The position numbers and the translations under genes are program-made. A stretch of DNA of 64,000 nucleotides, taken from contig JAOADT010000010.1 of the NCBI GenBank assembly GCA_026417175.1, positions 1 through 64,000 on the forward strand, read 5' to 3'. Each line of letters opens with the position of its first letter. Within the stretch, counting starts at the first letter, position 1. Positions 27,093 through 34,450 of the stretch are shown here, piece by piece. Source of the DNA: Deltaproteobacteria bacterium (lineage in GTDB: Bacteria > Desulfobacterota > Syntrophorhabdia > Syntrophorhabdales > JANXAF01). The notes under the pieces were generated by a model, which was given only the letters and a program-made list of their open reading frames with translations, was not told where the DNA came from and made no database searches.

Positions 27093-28622
27093 ATGGGAAA
27101 AAATAATGGGATTGATTGGTCTTCTTTGTGGAAAAAAGATGACTGGGTAGCGGTATGGATAGGTTTCTTAATCTTAATTGTTTTCATTACGGGTTTTAAA
27201 TGGAAGATGCCTACTTGGAAATGGATGACTGAAGGAGCATTTCTTGTAAAGGTAGAGGAGTCAAAAGAAAAGGTAAAAAAGCTAGTAGAAGAGGCTGAGG
27301 CAAAGGGCGAATCGAAGGTTAAAGATATAGCAATGGCACTATATACGGCAATTGAGGCAAAAGACAGGAAGGCAATAGGTGAGGCAGCAGGAAAGTTAGA
27401 AGCTGCCTCTAAAGAGGCTAAAGACAGTAATGTGAAGAAGAATGCTGAAAAATACGGGAAAGAATTGAAAGAGGCAGCGGGCCAGATGTTGGGAAAGGTC
27501 TTTTCAGGCGAGAATCTGCTAAGGATGCTCTATCTGCTTATAGCTTTGTGGATACTTGGTACGATAGGTATAGCTATAATGGGACAGCCTGTGAGTAAAT
27601 TTGCAGGCGGTTTCCTCTTCATTTATATTCTCGGGGCTATATCTTTCATAATCGGTAATAACAGCACCATAAGCTATTACGGACTCGAAGTGGTGTTTTG
27701 GGCATTGATTCTTGGACTGATAGTAAGTAATCTTTTCAGGGTTCCTGAATGGGTGAAAGCGGCTGTGAAGACCGAGTACTTCATAAAGATAGGATTAGTT
27801 CTCTTGGGTGCGGAGGTTCTTTTCAAAACACTCACAAAAATTGGTGCCTATGGAATGATCCAATCCATACTAGTTATCGCTGTGGTCTTTTACTTCTGCT
27901 ATTGGGTAGCTAAAAAGCTCGGACTAGATGATGAATTTGCATCCATCCTAGGAACGGCAGTATCCATATGCGGCGTATCTGCTGCAATAGCTGCTGGTGG
28001 GGCAGTAAAGGGAGATCCCAAGAAAGTGAGTCACACCATTTCGCTTGTATTACTGTGTGCAATTCCTATGTTGATACTTGAACCACTGATTGCAAAAATG
28101 GTTGGAATGGATCCAGTCGTTGCAGGCGCATGGATAGGAGGAACAATCGACACAACTGGCGCTGTGGTGGCTGCGGGCGCCATAGCTGGAGAGGCCGCGA
28201 TGGCCGTTGCGGTAGTCGTCAAGATGGCACAGAATGTACTTATAGGCGTTGCAGCTTTTCTTCTCGCCATATGGTTTGTCTTTAAGGGACGAGAAATCGG
28301 AGAAAGACCTAAAGCTATTGAGATCTGGTACAGATTTCCTAAATTTGTAGTAGGTTTCATTGTTGCATCCGTGATATTTTCCTCCATGAGCGAACCTGTG
28401 GCAAAAGCTATAATTTCGCAAACAGGCGGTTTTAGGCTATGGTGGTTCACTCTTGCATTTATTTGCATAGGCCTTGAAACAAACTTCAAGGAACTAGTTT
28501 CAATTGGCGGTGGAAGACCAGCAGCTGCATTCTTACTTGCACAGCTTTTCAATATATTGTGGACACTGCTTTTAGCTTATCTCATATTTGGTGGAGTCTT
28601 TTTCCCTCCGCCTAAATTCTAA
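27093..28622 (+). CDS. YeiH-family (putative sulfate exporter) transporter with helical N-terminal extension
   Basis: Integral membrane protein of the YeiH / UPF0324 family, annotated as putative sulfate exporters; the substrate is not firmly known. The conserved core (about 150-509) has many hydrophobic segments, with GTAVSICGVSAAIAAGGAVKGD and GGTIDTTGAVVAAG motifs. At 509 aa it is much longer than the usual 330-350: one extra N-terminal membrane segment (about 18-35) is followed by a soluble Lys/Glu/Ala-rich helical region (about 48-135). Strong RBS (AAGGAGG). A hairpin terminator follows at once, so it may be monocistronic. Confidence 0.82.
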   Translation: MGKNNGIDWSSLWKKDDWVAVWIGFLILIVFITGFKWKMPTWKWMTEGAFLVKVEESKEKVKKLVEEAEAKGESKVKDIAMALYTAIEAKDRKAIGEAAGKLEAASKEAKDSNVKKNAEKYGKELKEAAGQMLGKVFSGENLLRMLYLLIALWILGTIGIAIMGQPVSKFAGGFLFIYILGAISFIIGNNSTISYYGLEVVFWALILGLIVSNLFRVPEWVKAAVKTEYFIKIGLVLLGAEVLFKTLTKIGAYGMIQSILVIAVVFYFCYWVAKKLGLDDEFASILGTAVSICGVSAAIAAGGAVKGDPKKVSHTISLVLLCAIPMLILEPLIAKMVGMDPVVAGAWIGGTIDTTGAVVAAGAIAGEAAMAVAVVVKMAQNVLIGVAAFLLAIWFVFKGREIGERPKAIEIWYRFPKFVVGFIVASVIFSSMSEPVAKAIISQTGGFRLWWFTLAFICIGLETNFKELVSIGGGRPAAAFLLAQLFNILWTLLLAYLIFGGVFFPPPKF

Positions 28623-28626
28623 TGCA

Positions 28627-28645
28627 AAGGGGGCTCTGCCCCCTT
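28627..28645 (+). terminator. Hairpin terminator after the YeiH-type gene
   Basis: A perfect 8-bp stem, AAGGGGGC and GCCCCCTT, around a TCT loop, 4 bases after the stop codon. The following T-tract is poor (TTCTCATAAT), so efficiency is uncertain. Confidence 0.75.
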
Positions 28646-28661
28646 CTCATAATATTCCAGT

Positions 28662-29267
28662 ATGAAGAAAGTCGTCTCATTTGATCTTGACGGTACCCTA
28701 GTATCCCAGGAATTTGGAGACATGGTTTGGAATCACGGCATACCTTTGGAGTACGCAAAAAAATTCGGTGTATCTTTCGAGGAAGCTAAAAAATTTGTCA
28801 TTTATGAATATGGATTAGTAGGGGACGGAGATATTCTATGGTATGACATAAAATACTGGATTGGAAGGCTAGGACTTGATGTTAAAGTGGAAGATCTTTT
28901 TAACAGATACGAAAAGCACATAAGGCTCGTGGAAGGTGCGAAAGAGATTCTGGAAAAGTTAAAGGGAAAGTACATTTTGATACTTTCGTCTAACGCGGCA
29001 AGGATATTCGTTGAAAAGGAATTGAGATACACAGGGATTGAAAGTTATTTCGATTACGTTTTTTCAGCCACCTCCGACTTCAAGATCGTGAAAAAAGAAA
29101 AAGAATTTTACAGGAAGGTTATGGGAATGCTTAAGGTCTCTCCCCAAGAAATAATCCATATTGGTGATCATCCAGTATTCGATTACGAAGTTCCCACGAG
29201 TCTTGGTATTGAGGCGCATCTTGTAAAGGAAGGAAAAGGACTAAAGGAGGTGCTTAGCCTTATATGA
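28662..29267 (+). CDS. HAD-superfamily hydrolase
   Basis: Probable cytoplasmic phosphatase. Motif I FDLDGTLV (residues 7-14) carries both catalytic aspartates; motif II is the LSSN strand, motif III a lysine in the KKEKEFY region and motif IV IGDHPVFDYE. Length 201 aa with a helical cap. Substrate unknown. It starts 15 bp after the YeiH terminator and overlaps the next small zinc-protein gene by 4 bp, making a trio with that gene and a lysine-less aminotransferase-fold gene. Confidence 0.83.
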   Translation: MKKVVSFDLDGTLVSQEFGDMVWNHGIPLEYAKKFGVSFEEAKKFVIYEYGLVGDGDILWYDIKYWIGRLGLDVKVEDLFNRYEKHIRLVEGAKEILEKLKGKYILILSSNAARIFVEKELRYTGIESYFDYVFSATSDFKIVKKEKEFYRKVMGMLKVSPQEIIHIGDHPVFDYEVPTSLGIEAHLVKEGKGLKEVLSLI

Positions 29268-29545
29268 AAAAATGTTACAAGTGTGGAATGTTGATCGAGA
29301 TAGAAAGGGTTTCCAGGAGAGATGAATGTCCAAACTGCGGTAGCGATCTTCACGTGTGTTTGAATTGTAGGTTTTACGATGAGACAAAGGCGAATTCTTG
29401 CATTGAAATCAAAGCAGAACGGCAAAGGGAGAAAGACAGGGCAAACTTCTGTGAGTACTTCGAATTTAGAGAGCAAAAAGATGAAAAAAAAGGAAAAAAA
29501 GAGGCCGAAAAACTCTGGGAGGAACTATTCGGTAGAAAAAAATGA
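29264..29545 (+). CDS. Small cysteine-rich (zinc ribbon-like) protein
   Basis: A 93-aa protein with paired cysteines: C-Y-K-C (4-7), C-P-N-C (26-29 region), C-L-N-C, then single cysteines in ANSCIEI and NFCEYFEF. The first two pairs look like a zinc ribbon and the rest could hold a second metal. The C-terminal third is Lys/Glu-rich and likely helical. I do not know its function. It overlaps the HAD gene by 4 bp and the next gene by 4 bp, so all three are translated together. Confidence 0.8.
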   Translation: MKKCYKCGMLIEIERVSRRDECPNCGSDLHVCLNCRFYDETKANSCIEIKAERQREKDRANFCEYFEFREQKDEKKGKKEAEKLWEELFGRKK

Positions 29546-30540
29546 GGAAAGTTTACGATCTGAGCGTGGCGTATAACCCCTTTGGACCCTCGAAAAGGGT
29601 AAAAAATGCACTTCGTAAGGCAATTAAGCTCTTAAATACGGGGATAGAAAGGGAAAAAGGGCTTCTCAGAAAATATATTGCTATGAAAGAAGGCATTAAA
29701 GAAGAATTTATATGTTTTTTTCAGAGTCTCCCGTTTTTTTTGAAATCGTTTTGCGAAGTATATTCCATTGGCTCGATAGGCTTCTTTCGACCGCTATCAA
29801 AAAGATTGCAGATTGTGCTGGAAATTTTTTGCAAAGCCGTCAATGGGGGGGTCCGTGTAGAGCTTCTCGATGTGGAAAAGGGTTTAGATTCTATACCTTC
29901 GGGACTGGATCTTTTGTTTCTGGTATACCCTCACGATGTGCTAGGTTTGAGAGCGCCCTTAAACATAGGAGAAATTATAGATGGTGCGAGAACCAGGGGT
30001 TTAAAGGTTGTATTAGATGAGACTTTTAAGGAATTTTCAACTCTTAAATCTCCAACGCCCCAACAGGTTGTTAACAGCGGAGAAATTATGCTCATTAGAA
30101 GTTTTTCCGAGTTTTACGGGTTAGGCGGTATCAAGCTTTTCTGCCTTTTTGCGAACGAGAGGGCCATGGAAGATATAAAGCGTTATCTTATGTTTGAAGA
30201 AATTTCCTATCTTACTTACGTGGCTGTGCGGGCTGGACTTAAGGACAAAAAGTTTAGGGAGAGAACAACCGAGCTTATAAAGGAGGAAAAAGACTATTTG
30301 AAAAACAAGGCAAAAAACATGAGCGAAATAACGGTTGAAGATACAGGTTTGAATTTTCTTTTGATTAAAGGGCCTCATCTGGAGAAAACTGAGGAGCTTC
30401 TAAAGAGAAATGACATAATTGTTCAGTCTTACATAGATGAAAGAGAAGGGTTTTATTTATGGCTCCCAGTTAATAAAAGAAGAATGAACGCTTTATTCAT
30501 CAAGACACTTGCCAAACTGATAGAACAAAATAAGGGGTAA
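29542..30540 (+). CDS. Aminotransferase class I/II fold protein lacking the PLP lysine (HisC/CobD-like)
   Basis: 332 aa resembling histidinol-phosphate aminotransferase / threonine-phosphate decarboxylase: YNPFGPSKRVKNALRKAI at the start and VVLDETFKEFS, which keeps the Asp that pairs with the PLP ring nitrogen. In RSFSEFYGLGGIKLF the position of the Schiff-base Lys (S-K-x-x-G-L-x-G in the family) is Glu, encoded by GAG at about 30106. The NPNNPTG-like loop reads YPHDVLG, and the C-terminal substrate Arg motif is also lost. The frame is intact, so this looks like a pseudoenzyme or a changed function rather than simple decay. Its start overlaps the zinc-protein gene by 4 bp. Confidence 0.75.
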   Translation: MRKVYDLSVAYNPFGPSKRVKNALRKAIKLLNTGIEREKGLLRKYIAMKEGIKEEFICFFQSLPFFLKSFCEVYSIGSIGFFRPLSKRLQIVLEIFCKAVNGGVRVELLDVEKGLDSIPSGLDLLFLVYPHDVLGLRAPLNIGEIIDGARTRGLKVVLDETFKEFSTLKSPTPQQVVNSGEIMLIRSFSEFYGLGGIKLFCLFANERAMEDIKRYLMFEEISYLTYVAVRAGLKDKKFRERTTELIKEEKDYLKNKAKNMSEITVEDTGLNFLLIKGPHLEKTEELLKRNDIIVQSYIDEREGFYLWLPVNKRRMNALFIKTLAKLIEQNKG

Positions 30541-30542
30541 AG

Positions 30543-32134
30543 CTAGTAGAAATCTCTCCTCCCACCCCAAAACTCTTTAAACGATATCCAGACTGTTAGA
30601 TCACCGGTTCTATAATTGTTTTCTCTTGTTGGACGTAGGAAGAAAAGGATCTTCGGTAGCGTCTGAGATGTAGTTTTTTAAGGGTATCTGCCAGACTTTC
30701 ATATTTATATTCTCTTCAGTTACTTTCTATAGTTCCTTCTCCCAGTTTTTGTCTTTTATTTCCCCTTTTAGCAAAGAGAAAGCGTTTACCATCTGGAAGG
30801 AGGATAGGTATGCCTATAGATAGGGCCTCTTTTCTAAGAAAGTTTCCCTTTCTAAGAATGAATCTTTCAGTCCCTTTTGACATTTGTAAGGGAGTAACTT
30901 TTATAGCATCTTCTGCCCATATAAAGCACGCTTTTAAGAGTCCCGCTTCAGAGATCAGTTTCGAAACTTTAGCACCTAGAAGTCCATAGGATAACCCTTT
31001 TTTCCCAAGTTCCCTAGATTTTTCTAGAGTGATCTCTCTTGGAAGTCCAGTTATGTATGTGGGTTTAACGACGGAAGAATCGATAGCGGTTATAATGTCT
31101 TTGGAATCTGAGATATCCTTTATGCAGTGAAGAACTTCCCTACCAACATCTTCTGGTGTTGTAAACCCCACGAGTCCCAGAGCGGTTACGGTTTTGGATT
31201 CGGGGAATGAAAACAGCCCGTTTTCACCTGTATCTATATTTGTGCCCTCTAAAAATTCACCCGTTACTTAACGTGGTTAGTCGTTGTTATCTAGCAAAAA
31301 TATGGAATTCCTCTCAAGCTTGAAGGGACTTTTAATTACCGCATCATAAACCTTAACAGGCTTCCCATCTCGAATTATTTTTTCCCTTGTTATTTTTTTC
31401 CACGCGATCATTGTTGCAGGTATTATTTCTTTTACAACGGGAGAACCTGGCGTTTGACTCAATACATAAAGGAGCATAGAATGAGCACCAGCTAGCGCAG
31501 ATTTTATCATAAGAAGCCTTGAAGGGATTTCCTCGTCGTGGGTGAACGGAATATTGCAGCCCATGCCTCCTGTTCCTGTTTATACTAACCTTCATATAGA
31601 CCTTTGCCTTGGCCCCTTTTGTCGCCTCATAAGTGTCTGGACGTGACGAACGAGAATTGGAAGTCCCGAGGATAAAAGGATCTCTTGGATTAGGATTGTG
31701 TCAGACGAGGATAGCCCTGTTCTCTTTTCTTTGAGATATTTATTGTAAAGAGAATAGATGTTCTTGTAAGCAAGCACAGTTGCCGTATTTACATAGTCTA
31801 TAACTATGTCGGGAGAATGAATAGGGTCGACTCTTTGAGCGTACCCTCCTCTATTTCACCGAAAATATCTTCTAATAGAAGGTCCAGATATACTTTCTTT
31901 CTTACGAGGTCTGGTTTTATTCTATGAGGAAAAAATATTTCCCTAAAGGGGTATGAGTTCACATAAACCTGAAGCAAAAGGGGAAACTTCTTTTACAACA
32001 TTTCTTATCCCTTTTTCTTTTAAAGACGTAAGACATACCTTTCGCGGACGCTCTCCAAGAATTATCTTTGTTATATATATTCCCACTTCTCCGTAGGCGC
32101 CGAGAATCATCACATTTGATCCTTTGACTTCCAT
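30543..32134 (-). pseudogene. Decayed Rossmann-fold (short-chain dehydrogenase-like) gene
   Basis: One former gene of about 530 codons, now broken into at least five frame segments. It starts with MILGAYGEVG, a nucleotide-binding loop, at 32134. Later pieces read IVRHVQTLM, then an NRTGGMG / MGCNIPFTHDEEIPSRLL stretch near 31560, a GENGLFSFPES...TTPEDVG piece near 31200, and finally RTGDLTVW...RRDFY up to the stop at 30543. Frame changes or stops fall near 31940, 31830, 31590, 31270 and 30625. The order of pieces matches a large NAD(P)-binding protein family annotated as short-chain dehydrogenases, function unknown to me. This fills the 1.67-kb stretch without an intact gene; nothing else was seen in it. 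Confidence 0.72.
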
Positions 32135-32211
32135 TGTCCCATTTTAATTATACATGAGGATATGACTATTTTTACATATTATTTTGCCAAAGTTTTAATT
32201 CTGATCGGAGT

Positions 32212-33018
32212 TCAGTCGATTTTTACTCTTTTTGTCAATCTTCCGCGGATATCTCCGAAAAAGACAACATCTCTTATAAGTCCTTCGATAGGATAAAGTC
32301 CATCTGAAAGATAACCTTCTATTACCCCGTGAGGAGAGTTAATTATTTCAGGATCAACTTTTACTTCTACAAAGAATACTCGTTCGTTTGGAGACCGGAA
32401 GAATTCATGTGGAGCTACCTTTACTTCATAGTGAGTTATTCCTTTTCTGGGAAAGACAGGTACGTAATAATTTCGTCCCCTTGTCACGCTTCCGTAGACA
32501 CCGTAACGAAAATTGTACGCCGCAGTCAAAAAGTCATTATAATCTGTGGCGGGCGGTATGGGTGAATTCTTTTCTTTCCTTTGAAGACCGTTTTTAAAAC
32601 TCTTCTCAATCCAAGTGGATTTAGCATGATCGAAGATATAGATATTCCTTCTGATTTTGGAACCTATTTTTATATTTTCCTCGTAATATAGAGTTCTTAA
32701 TTTTTTTCCGTCTTCTATTTCTTCTACAACGGCGGTATAGAAATCTTCCCTGTGGCGAAGGGCGTAAGACAATGGTCCCTTTGTCTTCCCCCTCAAGGTT
32801 ATCAAATACCTTCCTTTGTCGTTAGACTTTGAAAAAGAAAGTACCACTTCAGCAAATCCCTTAAATAGCCAAAAGTCCAGTTCGTAATGCAATTCTTCTC
32901 CTGCAAAGGTTTCTCCAATGGTAAAAGTATTTGGAGCTTGCGTCGCGAGACTCTGTAGGGTACTAATAAAAAAGAAAAAATGGATTGCAAAGAAAAGTGT
33001 CCCCCCGAGCTTCTTCAT
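32212..33018 (-). CDS. Exported DUF3108 family protein
   Basis: A 268-aa secreted or periplasmic protein with a signal peptide (K-K then a Phe-rich hydrophobic stretch, residues 1-27). The remainder is beta-rich and fits DUF3108: [19 protein letters not shown] near the N-terminus and [19 protein letters not shown] in the middle. Function unknown; related proteins are predicted envelope proteins. Its start overlaps the LigD-type gene by 4 bp, so they share a transcript. It ends 77 bp before the start of the decayed dehydrogenase gene on the same strand. Confidence 0.78.
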   Translation of the reverse strand: MKKLGGTLFFAIHFFFFISTLQSLATQAPNTFTIGETFAGEELHYELDFWLFKGFAEVVLSFSKSNDKGRYLITLRGKTKGPLSYALRHREDFYTAVVEEIEDGKKLRTLYYEENIKIGSKIRRNIYIFDHAKSTWIEKSFKNGLQRKEKNSPIPPATDYNDFLTAAYNFRYGVYGSVTRGRNYYVPVFPRKGITHYEVKVAPHEFFRSPNERVFFVEVKVDPEIINSPHGVIEGYLSDGLYPIEGLIRDVVFFGDIRGRLTKRVKID

Positions 33019-33455
33019 TTTAGATCTTTTGAGGATTGAGGAGAAAGGATGGGGTTCAATTTAAAATCGTAAGATGCGTATTCGTCTTTTTTCTTTATAA
33101 GAAGCCAGTCCTTCTCCTTCCCCTTGAGTTTGGCGAGCACAAAAAGTCCTTTAAGAACGTTTCCATTAAGAAAAATTTCGATACTTCCTTGATCCAAAGA
33201 TCCTTTTATTAAGTTATAAGACCCCTTGTCCCATATAAAAACCTTCCCTGCTCCGTAAGATCCTTCAGGAATTACCCCTTCAAAGTCAGCGTACTCTAAA
33301 GCATGATCTTCTACAAGCACCGCAAGCCTCTTCTCTTTAGGGGAAAGCGTTGGACCTTTGGGCACTGCCCAAGATTTTAAAACGCCCTCCATCTCTAATC
33401 TAAAATCGTAATGCAACCTGCTTGCATGATGCTCGTGAACTACGAATATTGGCAT
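33015..33455 (-). CDS. Stand-alone LigD-type 3'-phosphoesterase domain protein
   Basis: Matches the phosphoesterase (PE) domain of the bacterial NHEJ ligase LigD, which trims 3'-phosphate and ribonucleotide ends. Seen: [18 protein letters not shown] (metal-binding histidines), [10 protein letters not shown] and [16 protein letters not shown]. It is only the PE module (146 aa); no polymerase, ligase or Ku gene is in the window. The start is set at the ATG at 33455, just before IFVVHEHH; the frame is open to 33470. Overlaps the DUF3108 gene by 4 bp. Family match is strong, and a role in end repair is inferred. Confidence 0.88.
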   Translation of the reverse strand: MPIFVVHEHHASRLHYDFRLEMEGVLKSWAVPKGPTLSPKEKRLAVLVEDHALEYADFEGVIPEGSYGAGKVFIWDKGSYNLIKGSLDQGSIEIFLNGNVLKGLFVLAKLKGKEKDWLLIKKKDEYASYDFKLNPILSPQSSKDLK

Positions 33456-33542
33456 GATTAATAGTAGCATTGCACCTCTTTTTTCTCAAGACCTGTTTTC
33501 TAATGAGGACTTACAATTCTTCGAGTTCCCTAATTAAAAAAA

Positions 33543-33555
33543 GGCAATTTTTGCC
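33543..33555 (-). terminator. Weak hairpin with T-tract on the reverse strand
   Basis: Read on the reverse strand, GGCAA-AAA-TTGCC is followed by seven Ts (33536-33542). It could stop reverse transcripts from the response regulator/tRNA-Ala unit that read antisense through the hemerythrin gene, before they reach the LigD-type gene. The stem is only 5 bp. Confidence 0.35.
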
Positions 33556-33596
33556 GATAAACAAATAAACGTTAAAAATCAAGGAGGTAAAGAAAA

Positions 33597-34004
33597 ATGC
33601 CTTTTTTGGAATGGACTGAAAAAAACAAAACGAATGTTAAGACTTGCGATGATCAACATAAGAAATTGTTTCAACTTGTCAATACGCTTTACGATGCAAT
33701 GAAAGAGGGTAAGGGAAACGATGTGATGAAAAAAATTCTTGATGAACTTGTGGGTTACACAGCGTATCATTTTTCTACAGAGGAGAACCTGATGCAAAAA
33801 TACAACTATCCCGGTCTAGTGTGGCACAAAAAGGAACATGAAGACTTGGCGAAAAAAGCAAAAGAGCTGAAAGAAAAAAGCGACAAGGGGGAGTTCATAA
33901 TAAGTTCAGAAGTGTTAAGCTTTTTAAAAAACTGGCTAAACACACATACTATGGGATCTGATCGTAAATATGGAGAATTTCTTAATAACAAAGGAATATT
34001 TTGA
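33597..34004 (+). CDS. Bacteriohemerythrin
   Basis: Oxygen-binding non-haem di-iron protein of the cytoplasm, thought to store or sense O2. All seven iron ligands are present: H21, H58, E62 (HFSTE), H77 and H81 (HKKEH), H117 and D122 (HTMGSD). Length 135 aa is that of the single-domain McHr type. Strong ribosome site AAGGAGG 8 bases upstream. It is monocistronic, facing the tRNA-Ala/response regulator unit tail-to-tail, and divergent from the LigD-type gene. Confidence 0.95.
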   Translation: MPFLEWTEKNKTNVKTCDDQHKKLFQLVNTLYDAMKEGKGNDVMKKILDELVGYTAYHFSTEENLMQKYNYPGLVWHKKEHEDLAKKAKELKEKSDKGEFIISSEVLSFLKNWLNTHTMGSDRKYGEFLNNKGIF

Positions 34005-34016
34005 AGAGTTATAATG

Positions 34017-34088
34017 TGGAGGTGAGGGGGATCGAACCCCTGACCCCCTCGTTGCGAACGAGGTGCTCTCCCTCTGAGCTACACCCCC
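34017..34088 (-). tRNA. tRNA-Ala (anticodon CGC)
   Basis: Reverse-strand cloverleaf: acceptor GGGGGTG with CACCTCC and discriminator A, D arm GCTC-AGAGGGA-GAGC, anticodon stem-loop CCTCG-TTCGCAA-CGAGG (anticodon CGC, reading GCG), and T arm AGGGG-TTCGATC-CCCCT. 72 nt; CCA is not encoded. It starts only 2 bases after the stop codon of the response regulator gene and has no room for its own promoter outside that gene. Confidence 0.96.
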
Positions 34089-34090
34089 AT

Positions 34091-34450
34091 TTACGTTCCA
34101 AGGATTTGTTTTATTTTCTGTTTCAACTCGGTTGTATCTGCCGATTTTACAACGTAATCTTCGGAGATCCAGCTTGTAAGATCCTGCTTGTATTCAGTGT
34201 ATGCAGAGCATAGAATTACAGGGAGATCTTTTTTAATTGTCTTTATTTCAGTAAGTGTTGTTATTCCGTCAATACCCGGCATTTTTATGTCCAATATAAC
34301 CAAGTCGTACTTATTCATTTTAACCTTTTCTATAGCCTCGAACCCATTTTCCGCAAGGTCCACTTTGTACCCCTCATCTTCCAACTCCTCCTTAAATAAG
34401 ATTCTTATATTCTCTTCGTCATCCACTACAAGGATATTAACGTCTTTCAT
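34091..34450 (-). CDS. Single-domain response regulator (CheY-like)
   Basis: A receiver domain with no output domain, 119 aa. Seen: acidic pocket V-D-D-E (10-12), phosphoacceptor D54 in VILDIKMPG, a Ser/Thr near residue 82 and the conserved lysine K102. Probably phosphorylated by the histidine kinase encoded just upstream, whose stop overlaps its start by 4 bp. How it passes the signal on is not evident; it may act by protein contact. tRNA-Ala follows 2 bp after its stop. Confidence 0.9.
   Translation of the reverse strand: MKDVNILVVDDEENIRILFKEELEDEGYKVDLAENGFEAIEKVKMNKYDLVILDIKMPGIDGITTLTEIKTIKKDLPVILCSAYTEYKQDLTSWISEDYVVKSADTTELKQKIKQILGT

Noticed and set aside
30703-30720. Short reading frame near 30700 as a separate small gene
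   Set aside because: It continues the order of the decayed dehydrogenase gene and is broken by a stop near 30625.
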